64,000 bases of DNA, taken from NCBI GenBank assembly GCA_039000515.1, contig JBCFYV010011135.1, forward strand, positions 31,649,876-31,713,875, read 5' to 3'. Each line of letters begins with the position of its first letter. The first letter of the stretch is position 1. This document shows positions 1-12,300 of this stretch, one piece after another. This stretch comes from Timema cristinae. Lineage: Eukaryota > Arthropoda > Insecta > Phasmatodea > Timematidae. The translations under genes and the position numbers were made by a program. Below the pieces are notes generated by a model. The model was not told the DNA's origin. It did no database searches and was given only the letters and a program-made list of their open reading frames with translations.

Positions 1-678
1 TTTACACATGGTGGTGCAATAAATAAAAAATGCGGTGTAGATCTTTGTTCAAAGCAAGCCAAGAAAGGTGGATATTGTATATCACATGGAGGAACATCTT
101 ATACCAAGAGATGCTTGGCTTTTGAGTGCTCTAAGCAAGCACTTAAAGGTGGATATTGTATTGAACATGGTGGCAAACAATATACAAAGAATTGTGGTAT
201 AGATGATTGTTCTAACAAGCCCAGAAAGGTGGATATTGTGTCACACATGGTGGTAAACAATATCAGAGAAAATGTGGTATGGGTGATTGTTCAAAACAAG
301 GCTTACAAGGTGGATATTGTGTTACACATGGTGGTAAGTATTACCAGAGGAAGTGTGGATAGAAAACTGTTCAGACCGAGCAAGAAAAGGTGGATATTGT
401 ATTACTCATGGGGGTAAAAATTATCGAAAGATGTGTGGTATAGACGTTGCTCTAAGCAAGCCCAAAATAGTGGATATTGTGTTGCACATGGCGGTAAGCA
501 ACAACCTAAGAACTGTGGTGTAAAGGATTGTTCTAAACGAGCCAAGAAAGGTGGATATTGTATAGCACACGGTGGTAAGCAACAACCTAAGAAGTGTGGT
601 GTGGAAGATTGTCTGAAACATTCCAAGAAAGGTGGATTTTGTGTAGCACATGGAGGTTCTATTTATGCTAAGAAATAA
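1..678 (+). pseudogene. Gene A, last exon: Cys/His-repeat array, 3' part, frameshifted
   Basis: The window opens inside an array of about eight C-x4-C-x9-C-x2-H-G-G units, spaced 27-28 residues apart. The unit type (KCGVDDCSKQAQKGGYC) is the same as in gene B, so this is probably the terminal exon of a B-like paralogue whose first exons lie upstream of the window. The reading frame is broken three times, each by loss of one base: near 215/216, 358/359 and 446-448. After each break the array resumes perfectly in the next frame, and every metal-ligand Cys and His is kept except one Cys spanned by the last break. The array ends in TAA at 676-678. Seen: frames and motifs. Inferred: a young pseudogene, or uncorrected long-read deletions, because nothing else in the exon has decayed. 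Confidence 0.75.
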
Positions 679-1660
679 ATGGTGAATGGTTATAAATAGA
701 TTAAAAAGACAGTTCTATTATTTTTTAAATGCTATGGTATAATTTATAACAAGTTATTTGAAGCAGGTTGAACAAATAAGACAGAATTAAGATAGATATT
801 ATTATTATAACTGGTATATAAGTTGGCTACAACATAAGTGGTTTTTTTTTCTACAGAAAAAAATATGTTTAAACATATACTAACAACTAAACTATAAATA
901 AAGTAGCAATAATAATGTTAATGATATTTGTTAAAAATCATAATAATAAAAGGTATATCTATTTTAACTACCATATAATAATTCCGATTTTCAAAAAAAT
1001 GTATAACTATCCAGGAAATGTTTTTTCCTGCAAATAATAACTATTAACTTAAATAAAAATATTATATTATTTAACAAATTTTATCTTTGATATAAAAAAA
1101 AATTTAATTGTTATAAGAAGTACATATTTATTGCAATCAGATAACAGATATGTTAATTTAATCTAAATTACCTGCTTTGGTGTTGATTCTTCTAAAAAAT
1201 CTCTTTCACAATATATTGTATTATCAATGACATCAATCATGATCAGGTCTAATGTCTGTGGTATTTCTTAAATAGTTTCCCACTATACTTTCTTACAAAT
1301 GTGGGTACACTTCTAATAAATACAATTTTACACATTGTCAGGATTTGTAAATATTTACCCAAACCTAATGGGTTGTGAGAAGCGAGGGGAAAAAATATAT
1401 TCACTTTTATAGTGTTTTTATTTCATTAAACTATTTTCTTAATATTTTATTCTAGTCTTAGCACCACTGGTAACAGCCAGGAGTGTAAAAAAAAAACATT
1501 CTACGTTGAGCTACTAGCATCAAATTTAATAGTTTAGTTGCTATGATGATGTCATCAAAATGTCCACTACAATATACGTACATTCATTCATATATTTAGA
1601 AATACATGCTCAATATTAATACACAAACTCTCATTACTAGAAATGCGGTTAAATTCTATG
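679..1660. other. AT-rich intergenic stretch, nothing assigned
   Basis: About 1 kb of AT-rich sequence downstream of gene A with homopolymer runs. It probably includes the 3' UTR of A: AATAAA-like words occur near 895-900. I see no exon, RNA gene or clear repeat boundary here. Confidence 0.5.
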
Positions 1661-1672
1661 AAACTACCAGTA

Positions 1673-1732
1673 TTATTATTATTATTATTATTTATTTAGC
1701 ACCGCGTCTTACTACCCGTTCGGGTTATACGC
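1673..1732 (-). repeat. S1 SINE, extreme 5'-truncated copy
   Basis: Only the (TTA)n tail and the last roughly 35 bp of the S1 SINE remain, in reverse orientation. It is flanked by a direct repeat AAACTACCAGTA (1661-1672 and from 1733), the target-site duplication expected from LINE-driven insertion with early termination of reverse transcription. Confidence 0.65.
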
Positions 1733-1744
1733 AAACTACCAGTA

Positions 1745-2628
1745 ATGTAATTAATAATTGTGCTATAAATATTACATTTTTGTGTATATTTGCATATCAA
1801 CATGAGATAAAAGTTTCTTCCTTCTTTTTGGTTTTAAGTTCACATTCTATAACTGATAAAGGGTATAAATCATAGACAAATATTTGTTACTGATTTGATT
1901 AAGGAAATACTTAGAATGTGACAGCAAAGATTTGATCCTAAAGTTAGCCTACAATTTGTATTATTGGACTTTTTTGGATTGCACTTCAAATCGCCTGGAA
2001 AGTGGGCAAGTTAAAGGAGAAACTGCTCATTGTTCGGTGCCTGAGCACGCCTTAAGCTGGAATTCAAACATGATCATGAAAATACACATGAAGCTTTGTC
2101 ATTATATATAATCAAAGGGAGATTAACATTAAAGTCTTAAGCCAAACTTAAGTAATGATTTGAATATATATATTATAGGAATATTATGTACTAATTACAC
2201 TAATGATATATAGAAGAGGAAGTTTGAATTCAGAGGAAGTTTGGATGAAAGAAAAGTGGAAAATAATTTTGTAAAAACCACCTTCAATACACCTGACCAA
2301 GATTCAAAGCCCAATCTACCTGCTACCATCAATCTAGTCTAACACGAAATTAATGACTTAGACCATGAAGCCATCAAAGCAGCTCATGCAATTAGATTAA
2401 AACGCGAAAGGCACACTTAGCTCACGCCTATAAAATAATATGTATCTTATGAGTTATACCATATTGGAGCAGTGTATCGTAAGCGTTAGAGCTTTCAGGG
2501 TAACTGTAATGTACAAACGCTGTACAAGGACATCTTGGGTGAATCTTACCTTAAACATATTTACTTCCTTAATCTTTATTTTTTTGTCCTTGCGTTTCAC
2601 TATCGTTCAGGCTGGACATTTAAATTTT
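1745..2628. other. Intergenic, no gene seen
   Basis: AT-rich unique-looking sequence. The short open frames here are not supported by codon pattern, splice sites or similarity to anything else in the window. Confidence 0.4.
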
Positions 2629-2817
2629 TAAGCACCGTGTCTTACCAACCATCTGGGTTATACGCCTGTACAGCACAATATGAAAGGGATGAAGAAGTTC
2701 TAATTTATAAGGAAGTGAAACCACATTTGCGTGGAGATTGAAACCCATAGTACACTGGTCTCCAGTAATCGGCGGTCCATTCTATTTAGAGAGTGATGCC
2801 TTAGACCAAAGGCTGGA
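2629..2817 (-). repeat. S2 SINE, reverse copy
   Basis: Reverse-strand copy of the S2 family. Recognisable blocks are the 3' end (AGCACCGTGTCTTAC as read on the plus strand), a middle resembling GGAAGTG..CACATTTGCGTGGA, and a decayed tRNA-like head near 2790-2817. The words GGCTGGACA on both sides (about 2610 and 2811) may be the target-site duplication. Confidence 0.6.
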
Positions 2818-2859
2818 CACCATTTACCAATCGACTTTTTAATTTATCAAAGTTTCTGT

Positions 2860-3045
2860 CCTACACCTTAGCTCAGTCGTTTGAGGTCTACCTACCGGGT
2901 TAAATATGATGAATTAATGGCTGATGGCTGGTTGTTGCGTCTGATATGTATTTAAGTGAGTTTAATTTTAAGTCATATTGTGTGCTGGTATAATCAGTCG
3001 GTTCAGAAAGTGCATACTAATACCTCAAATAATTATTAATAATAA
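2860..3045 (+). repeat. S3/S4-type tRNA-derived SINE, decayed
   Basis: Begins with CACCTTAGCTCAGTCG, a tRNA A-box-like block, and ends with the S3 3' block CGGTTCAGAAAGTGCAT. The same 3' block is found at about 32800 and 43665. The B box is poorly preserved. Confidence 0.5.
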
Positions 3046-3194
3046 AGATACTGCAGTCAAACATTGTTTCTCCTCTCTACTTCTTCCCATCTATACATCA
3101 TATATGTATTACTTAAATTTAATCTTTCCTTCAAATATTTATGCCTAAACGACCATTTTATAAAAAAAGATAAATCTAACTACTAATATATATA

Positions 3195-3350
3195 TTTTTT
3201 GCAGCATGTCTCACTAATGGTCTAGGTTATAGCATAACTATGAATTATGCTAATACTTACATAAGGGAGGCTAAATTAACTGGAAGTGTAGCTGCATTTG
3301 CGTGGAGGTAGAGTGGAAAATCACCTCGGTTACACCCAAACGGGATTCAG
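3195..3350 (-). repeat. S2 SINE, reverse fragment
   Basis: Contains the reverse-orientation S2 core: a GGAAGTGTAGCTGCATTT-like block, a GTGGAAAATCACC block, then a Pol III B-box remnant. It is diverged, so the ends are approximate. Confidence 0.5.
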
Positions 3351-3479
3351 ACCCATATATATATAACTTAACATCACCTCTCATTACTGAACCAAGGTTA
3401 TTTTGATCACAAGAAAATATTATTTGGAAGTTGATTTATTTGCGAGTATATAAATGTCAAAGATCATATTTTAAATTCA

Positions 3480-3547
3480 TCAGCTGAAAATTGCCGTGAG
3501 ATCGAGTGGACCTGTTGATCGTGATCAACCGGTTGCCAACCCCTGAC
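3480..3547. mobile_element. hAT-type element terminus, solitary end
   Basis: The stretch ending near 3547 reads as the outer end of a hAT-like element. Its reverse complement begins CAGGGGTTGGCAACCGG, followed by a GATCACGATCAACAGG block that also occurs at the right end of the hAT element at 45424-45947. The partner terminus was not located. Confidence 0.4.
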
Positions 3548-3743
3548 TTTGACCATCCATTTAAGTGCATATCAACCATAAAATGTATTGGTTTTCAGTT
3601 GCAGTTTCATATAAACGCTCATGAAAATTTACCAAGACAAAATTTAAAGTTAATATTAGGTGGACATACGATTATTATTTTTTAATAATACATTTTGATA
3701 ATGAATGCATATTTATTGCAATAATTGTAATTTACGTACTCCA

Positions 3744-3788
3744 TGGCCCCCCACAATAGGGGGGTTGACAGTGTTATAGTGGGGGGCC
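3744..3788. repeat. G/C-rich hairpin
   Basis: GGCCCCCCAC at 3744 pairs perfectly with GTGGGGGGCC ending near 3788 across a short loop. The context is otherwise AT-rich. Function unknown. Confidence 0.5.
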
Positions 3789-4429
3789 CAAGATAAGGGA
3801 GAGCTCAGCCCAGCGAATCTATAATAGTCATAAATGTTACACATTTTCCACCTTAAAAAAATGCTAGCTCTCACTCCAGGAAATAACATTTCTGTAAGTA
3901 TCTATTCTTATAAATGTCTGCTAACTACATTGTTAAGGCAAAACATATTAGAAATGATTTACAATAACGTTATCACACAAAGTAAAGGAATATCCTTTAA
4001 TGTTAAGACCACAGAGCAAGAGACTCGTGGGACTGTTGTTCAACAGGCAAAATTAGTTGTTGAAGCCATAGGAGTATAACCTCAATTTCCCAAAAACTTA
4101 ACAAAATTTCTTTAGAACTTGAAGCAAATTTCGAAATTTCCGTAGTTTAGCCAGTATTGGCCTTATTACGAATTATTTAAAGACTAGATTTGAAGTAGCA
4201 GGTACAATATGTGAATTATTCTCAACCATTTTGAACTCCCAGAACTCACTAAATGAAGAAAATATTTACTATCCATTAACAATATTCTTGTATTTCAAAC
4301 TTTTCAATCAAGCTAATTTAAATTCGTCTTCTTATAAAATTTTTTACTGTTTTTTTTTACCTATAACAATAAGGCGGAAACTTCTTGCTCGTGCTTTTTT
4401 TTTTATAGTACGGAAATTTCAAGTTGGAA

Positions 4430-4790
4430 TGTTTCATGGCCTGGATTATTTGTGTTTTGTTGTGAATTTATGTATGTGTTTGGTAATACTATTTTTCATA
4501 TATTATTGCTGAGGCGTTTGTAAATGAGCTTGAGAAAAGTTAGTGCATTATAAAATTGTGGCGTTATAATGTAGTGGGGAGTACTGGTATACAGTTTGGT
4601 ACGTATTTACTGTAATTTATCCTGCATTTGCTGAACCGACTATCGGAATATTATTAACCTATAAACTAGATTAAATCTAAAACAGACACAACACGAAGCC
4701 CCACAACCATCATTTAGTCACTGAAAGGTGTAACCCACATTTCTTCAATGATACATTTTTTCAGTCATGCCAGAAAATGAACCCGGTACA
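4430..4790. repeat. Dispersed repeat Ra, copy 1
   Basis: Similar over about 350 bp to 23460-23950: a shared AATGAGCTTGA block, the TTAACCTATAAACTAG block, and the ACAACACGAAGCCC / ACAACACCCAGACCC block. In copy 2 an S1 SINE interrupts the repeat, so this copy represents the empty site. Confidence 0.5.
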
Positions 4791-4795
4791 CTAAT

Positions 4796-5296
4796 GAGCC
4801 GTCTACAACCAACATACCCGCTTGTTGGACTCGTAATTACGCAATTCCAAACGCACTCGTAATTACGCTTCTCTTAAATACAAAATAGACTTGTCTACAA
4901 TGAAAATCGTAAGACGTAATTTCAACCAATAGGAACAAAACAGCAAACATGACTATTAAAGTCAAATTCATAATGTTTTAAATAAGAAATAAATATTTAA
5001 ATGGTTTAATATATATGATTTTAAATTGAAAATCCTGTATTAATTACTATACATTTCCAAGCGTTGTTATCATATACCAAATAGCTTTATATTATTTTAT
5101 TTTAGTAGTCCATCCATATTTGTTTTTTATTGGATCAACGCAACTACATAGACACAAGAGATGACCAATGTTCATTTTTTCCCGACAAGCGGTTCCGACA
5201 TACGATTGTGTTTGGTAAGCTATTGTAGACAGACAAACTTAGGTTATTACATAGTTGCGAGTCCGACAAGCGAGTGCGTTTGGTTGTAGATGGGCC
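4796..5296. mobile_element. Non-autonomous DNA element with ~45-bp TIRs
   Basis: The left end (GAGCCGTCTACAACCAA..) and the reverse complement of the right end (GGCCCATCTACAACCAAAC..) match imperfectly for about 45 bp, continuing through CGCTTGTyGGACTCG. The interior is about 400 bp of AT-rich non-coding DNA. Superfamily not assigned because the duplication at the borders is unclear. Confidence 0.6.
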
Positions 5297-5744
5297 ATGT
5301 GAAGAATGATGCTGGTATTTAACAGCTGAGGTCTCCCATAATTTTTATTTAATTTTTTTTATAATATGGCAATGTAGTAGCTTTATTAAAAGTTTTTTTT
5401 TTAATAAAAGAAGTAGTTATATGTTGGTAAGTGTGGTATCATGATTTATTTGTGTTTTTATCTAGTGCCAGGATCGCAAATCTCTGACGCACATTTCACT
5501 GGGAAGCATGAGAACAATTTTATGGATGGCACGCAAACATGATATAGTAATGCCAAAATCAAAAAATAAAAGTAAACAATAGATAAAACCTTTTTCGCAA
5601 TTTTGTATAATTTTTTGAAAGTTGTTACTATTTTGACAGGACATTCAAATTTCATGTCACATTGAATTTTATGAAGTCAACGGTTATGAATCGTCTTAGC
5701 TCCTAGTGCGATTATTGCGTGTTGTCGAAAAGAATTGAACATAA

Positions 5745-6242
5745 ATATCTTGACTGGCAAACACATCATCACCAAATTTTCTCCGTCCTGTGGCCGAGTC
5801 ATTTTAATAAAATGCCTCTATATTATTATATATTTCCTATCACTCTTCTTCATTTATGTGTGTTACTCCATCTCCATCATTCTCTTTGGTATTCTTTCAT
5901 TCTCCATCCTTCATTACATTATCTTTTAGTATAAAAATCATCATAGGTTGTTGCGTTGTCCAACATTTCAGAGTGTTCTATTAAATTACCGGTTTTTGGG
6001 GAGATATGTTTTCAAATCCCGGTCGGATATAATGGAGGTGTTTTATCATAAATGGATTTCTACTCTTCTTCTACAAATATTCTGGCACATTTTCTCTATA
6101 GATAGTACTATCTTTGTCCCTAACATATTAGCGTAGTTATTGTATATGTTTAACCAGAATGTTTATGAAAGCATGGCAGGGGAAAAAATGTGTGTAATAA
6201 ACCGGCTTATTACACTACTTACGTGTGCTCTATTTTTTGCAG
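5745..6242. repeat. Duplicated 5' flank of gene B
   Basis: Homologous to 24318-25252 upstream of gene C. Anchors shared by the two are TTTAATAAAATGCCTC, TGGTATTCTTTCAT, a GTTGGATATAAT-like block, CTACTCTTCTTC and GTTTAACCAGAATG. The B copy lacks the MITE and the S2 SINE found in C. It therefore marks the B/C duplication as extending at least 500 bp 5' of the first coding exon, and it probably contains the promoter or a 5' non-coding exon. Confidence 0.7.
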
Positions 6243-6273
6243 TTAAGTTCGTTTGTTGATAGTGCAACCCAAA

Positions 6274-6351
6274 ATGGAGGACAGCTTCACTAATGAAGTG
6301 CAGCAAATTTCTGAAACTTTTATTAAACAAGAGATTAAATCGGAACCTGAG
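6274..6351 (+). CDS. Gene B exon 1 (coding part), start codon
   Basis: ATG at 6274 in CCAAAATGGAGG, a context also found in genes C and D. It encodes 26 residues (MEDSFTNEVQQ.., ending IKQEIKSEPE) and ends at GAG|GTAATA. A TTTTTTGCAG acceptor at 6233-6242 lies 31 bp before the ATG, so an upstream non-coding exon is likely. Of the 26 residues, 22 are identical in gene C. Confidence 0.78.
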
Positions 6352-9300
6352 GTAATATTATGTTTTTTGATTAAAAATTAGTATCTCTGGTAAACTTCGT
6401 ACAAATGATTATTTTTTTCATTCATCTTAATTTAAAAAACAACCACCTAAATATATTATAAATAAATATTATTTTTAGCCCTAATTCACATCATAAGCTA
6501 AATTGAGGTATTTAAGCTAATAACTTGTATGGATAACTTTGTTTCAATGCAATCCTCAATAGACCTGGGCAATATATTGATATATCCTGAAAAATTGGTT
6601 TAATGTTAACATTGATACACTAATCATACGATTTTTTTTATGTGGTGATAATTTGTTTACCACAAAATATTGTATATCACAGTATATTTTCTACCACAAT
6701 ATATCATGAATGAAAATGCACTGCGGTGGACGTTATATTGTGATAGATGATGCATTATGACACACAATATATCATAAAAGACAATACAGCACAGTGCACG
6801 ATGCATCGTAGTGGACAACATGATCTGGTAGATGATGTATCGGGGCTCACGTTTTATTATGAAAGATGGTGCATCATGATACATTATGCATCACAATAGA
6901 CTATATATAATGGGGGTTTATACATCATGATAGATCAAAGGTTTAAAACCTGGGGTCTGCAATAAATCGTGTAGGTGTCTGCAAAAACATATCTAAATTT
7001 TAAGTGGTTTTTTTTTATATCTAGGTTCATATTATATCAAAAATATTCACAATTTACTTTAACAGCTTTTTTCCTCGCACATGACTGTCTGATTAAATTT
7101 AATTTTCTTATATTATTATTATTATTATTATTATTAAATGGGTTACTGGTACTGTAGTAGATTAATAGAAATGCTTGTCAAGTTTTTTAATTTCACCTCG
7201 TACGGTAGGGAATATTTGGATGGGGTCAAAGCAAATTATTATTGGGGTAATGTAGTGTACTGGCCACCAATAATTTGATGTTGATTCAACTTACAATCAT
7301 GGTTTATTTGATTGATTGAGTGATGGAATGTTTTCTATACCCATGCTGATTGTAAATAAATACTTTCAATTTGAGTTAATCCAAAAAATTGTTAAGCTAA
7401 ACTAATAACAAGTGAAGATTTTCAAACACATTATTGAGTTGTAAGATTAATCACAATGTTGTGTCACTGTCGAAATCGTCCCACCGCTGTTAGATGTTGA
7501 TTGCTAGGGGAAAGGTCGAATAGAGGTAATCCTATTTTCGTGAACTTCATGCTAAATAGTTGTTTACCGAGTTTCTTGAATTAGTATTTGCTCAGCAGTA
7601 GGAGTGGTTAGCAGTTATCACTTCTTATCTCATAACCACACATAGAATGATGCTGCCATAAGGCCTTTGATACAAATAAATTAAATAATCGTGTAGTTTG
7701 GGATGGGACAAAAAATATCATGTCATTGGTGTTTGTTTTAAACAACTATGGCAAGCAGTTCCCAAGGGGAAAATCATTATTAATCGCGTACAAGTTTTAT
7801 TAATATTTTAAACGATCCAGTATTTTATGGCTCAACAAATAATGGGTGCCATAACCACATTTTTTTCCTTCAATAATAATCATTCTTATTTCTTTTTTTT
7901 TTTTTTCTATTTTGAAAATATAAGATTAGCAAAGATTTTTCTCGCTTAAATGTTTATTCCAGACAGCAAATTCTAGAAACTTTTTTTTTTTAATTAGTTC
8001 ATGACTGTAAACAAACAAAATATCCTCCTTCCATTTTATTTTATTTCCTGACCCTCCCTTTCTTCTTCTTGGCTGATCATAATCATGAAAAAAAAAAAGA
8101 AACATTAAATATATAACTGTTAATGATCTATGAACCTCGATCTCTGAAGTGTTACCCTATAATATAATAAGCCAAAATACTGACCTTTCAAAATAAAAAT
8201 CTTAATTTTATTTCTATGATAAATTTGTACCATCAAGATTTTTTTTTTTCCCTAGGCCGAGTTGCACCCCCCAGAATTTGTAAACATGGCAATTAAAACT
8301 GAAATACCTGAAAGCTGTGAGCCAGAATCTGTGAGTTTACCTACCTTCGTTCAAGGACAAACATGAGGTATGTCATACAAAAAGAAAAGAGGGTTGATAT
8401 GCATCCAGAAAAATTTTGTAAAGTTATTTACAAATTACTAAAATTATTTAGAAATGTTGGCGAATTATTAAGAGTTTGAGCAAAACATGAATGTTATAAT
8501 CATGATAATGTGGCTGGGATGACAAAGGTTGAATTTATAGGAAGTGTACCCACATTTGTGTGTTAGGAAGGGGAAAACTTCATAAAACAAAGAAAAATTT
8601 CTCAATTTTCTAAAGGAATTTTCAAGCTAAAATAATGAGAAGAAAAGGGAAATAAATAAAATAGTTTTCAAATTTTTTTTGCGTTAAAATGTCTACAAAA
8701 ACTTGTACTAAACAAAATCTGTTAACAGTTTGTTTACAGGTGACATTCATTTTAATGATTTGTTTTCCCTGTGGTTAATCCATTTGGTTGCCCGGTTAGA
8801 GAAGGAGATCTTTCGCTCCGTCATGTTTAGTATTGTAGCCATATCAACCAGATATTTATTCGACCAAAATAAATTACTTCTGTTCTACTGTAATGTCAAA
8901 AGATTATCTGGTTTATCAATATTCACACGCTTTTAGGCATAATTCACACATTAGACCTACCATTGATATCTCAGGACAAGATTGGCGTTCCAATTCCGGC
9001 CAAGTTTACTAAAGGTGGGTTTTAATAGATAGGTTTTCACCTACTCTTCAAGCAAATACAGGTACATATCCTTTATATATTAACTTCCTTATCCCTACCT
9101 CATTAGTGTAAGTATGTGGATAGCAAGACAGAGCGAAACTAAATTAATTTATATTCAAGAAAGATTAATGCTAAAAAAATATATAGTTATATAACATTTT
9201 AACAACAACCTTCCTAAATATTCTCCTATGTACTTATTTTTAATTTCAGGTTCATTATGAGAAAACATCTCTCGTTAACAGCCCTTTTGAGTCAGAAGTG

Positions 9301-12300
9301 TCTGATAACGACATGATAACGGGTCTGTCATCTTGTAGTTTGCCTCCCATCTTTGAAGACAACAAGGTACTGTGATGGTTCTTCATTAAAATAATATCCT
9401 GTCAAATTTTTTTGCTCACCTGTTTAATGTGAAAATAAGGGTGTCCAGCGACCTGGAAAACCGGCAAATGTCAGGGAATTTGCTTGGTCAGGTAAAAGTA
9501 AAGGAATCTCATTAAAGTTATGAAATTTTCACATATTCACAAAAAAAAAAAAAAAAACTATGATTTTATTTACACAAGTCAAAATAACATTTATCGTCCA
9601 TATTATACACATTTGAATATAATAATCTTAGTTTTTTCGTCCATATAATAACACATTTGAATATAATATTATTAATTTTCAAAGTCAACATGGAATTTTC
9701 ATGTCATAGTTCTAGCCTTATACCAAACGTCTTTAGCTATTAAACTGTATTTGTACAAGGCAATATTTTAACATTTACATTAGATCTCACTTAAATTTAA
9801 ATAAGATCGATCTACGCAATATCCCAATGTTTTATGCTGAAACCCTTCATAAAGTGTAACAATTTCAGAATGTGTGTGTGTCTACAAATATTATTGCATC
9901 AATCTGCTATCTTAATAAAATATTGCTAGTAATAACGACTGAAAGGTTGAAAATTGGCTCTGGAAAACTTGGAAATATCAAGGAATTTAAAAATAGAGTT
10001 TCGCTGGAAACCCTGGAAAACGTCTTTACAAGCTTTATATTTAAAAACGGTATCTTCTTAGACAGAGGGAGTAAAACAACAATTTTTTGGTATAGAGGTT
10101 GAATAACAAGTGTGAAATTACAAGGTTGGAATTATAAGAAAATAAATAGAATTAGAAAACACCCAGGATTTGTAAATTCATCAAATTCTAAAAAAAATCA
10201 CCTTTTCTGTGCTGATTTGTTGAAGTATTTGATGAATGCTAAATGCCAGGTTAAGGTCGAGTTTCACTGGAGGGTCTTGTTTTGAACTTCTATCAGAATG
10301 TTTTAAATTGTGATCTCACTCAACAGCGGGTAAGGTGGTCGAAGGTGTGATTATGATGTTTGTTATTCATTCCTGCACAGTAACGAGACTTGTTAGGGTA
10401 TGAGTTATCAGCTATGTTCCATATAATCAGTTATAGTTGCAATTATTGCACTAAGTTCTCTTTAACAAATAATTGTGTGCCACACACTTTATGTTACATT
10501 CATGTAACAAGCATTGCTTAGTAAATTATTGTAATTTATAAGTTGTGTTTCGAGTAACTAATTTGTTAGCCAAATAACTGTGTGTTATATGTTACATCTG
10601 AGTAGCGTACAGTAAACAGTTTGTAATGGATGATGTTAATTTAACTGATTTATTTTTCCTGTGGTTAATCCATTCGGTCGCCTGGGTTAGAGAAGGCCTT
10701 TAGCCCCGTCATGTATACTATTATAGCCAGAGCAACTAGATACTTATTTGACCAAATAAAATCTTTCTGTTCTACTGACATTTGTATTAAGTCTACCAAA
10801 ACCATATCTCCGTGTAAATAAACTAGACTTTGAGTGTAACACACTGTTTGTCCAGCTTCATCAAAGGTTCAGTACTAATCTAAACAGGTGGCGAATGGTA
10901 GAATCCCCACGCCTATATATCGGTCTAAGGAGCCAAAGCATCATTTAGAGTAGTAGGTGCAAACTGGTAGCAAAAACAAAAGATGCTGATGTGTACAGTA
11001 CATTGCTTAACTCAATTTATTCTATTTGCAACTCTCTTTACACTTCAGATTCCTTCAACACTTTCCAGACTTTATTTATAACCACACTATTGTATGCATT
11101 CTATACACCCATAGATACTATTACAAGTCCTTCCCAAATCCATACGTTCTTTCCACAAGTGGTCTTAGAGTGAGAATCAAGTCTTTTGTAGACCTCTATT
11201 CCTTAAATCCCTCCTGCTTTTCTATCCACCTTCCTTCCATTATCTTTCTGCTAGTTTGGCATATGGCACACATACATTTTTATAAACGCTATTTGTTATT
11301 ACCTACTTTGGTGGCCGCATGGACTAAGGCATCATACTAGTAATAGAGTAAAATGTTGATGAAGATAAGATCATGGTCTTGGTCCTAGCCAAATTTAGGT
11401 ACACTTATTCTAAATTCAACAATCCTCGTTCTGTACACACTAGAATAATTAACACATAAGTATATAAACCAACTTGGTAGTAAGATGCATTGCTAAATAT
11501 AAAATGGTTGTTTGGTCTTTGACTAAGCTTATACCCCTTCAAAAATTATTTGATTTTATAACATAAACACACACACACACCCACCTTGGATTTTTATCTT
11601 TAGTTATCACACTTTATATATCTATTGAAAAATGACACCCAAACACGGGAATCGAACCCGAGACCTTTGTCTTAGTACGCCAATATTCTAACAACTGAGC
11701 TCTCCAGGAATCGTCCCGTGCCCAGGGTCATTCTTCACTGATATTTCAAGGCAGAGTCTAAAATGGACGTGCGGAAATTGTCGCAGTATTAAGCCAACTA
11801 CAGAGTTGAAGGAGGCTGTGTTATCTGATAGCTAGTGATCTTAATTGATCCCACATTTGTAGCCAACGATTTCCGCATGTCCATCATAGACTCTGCCTTA
11901 AAATATCCGTGAAGAATGACCCTGGGCACGCACAGTTCCTGGATAGCTCAGTTGTCAGAACATTGGCGTACTAAGTCAAAGGTCCCGGGTTTGATTTAGT
12001 GTCCATGTGTCATTTTTAAATTTTCAGAATATCTGATTCTTAAATGGGGGTGACCTGGGGTCTAGGGGTAAGGTGTCTGACTTCTGTGCTGGCGGCCGGG
12101 GTTCAATCCTCAGTCCCGGCACAAATTTATCTGATTACCAAACCCTTCCTTCACCTCTGACAAGACATCTTGTGAATGTGGTGAATGACAGGCCTCAACT
12201 GTGGTTCGGATTCCACGTTAAACTGTAGGTCCTTCATTTCATCTCACAATCACCCTACCATTACACATTAGCGTAAGTGTGTATAACCCGAATGGGTAGT

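Noticed and set aside
12050..12130. Functional tRNA gene
   Set aside because: The A and B boxes belong to SINE heads: the acceptor stems do not pair and a SINE body plus target-site duplication follows. The same holds for the other tRNA-like hits.
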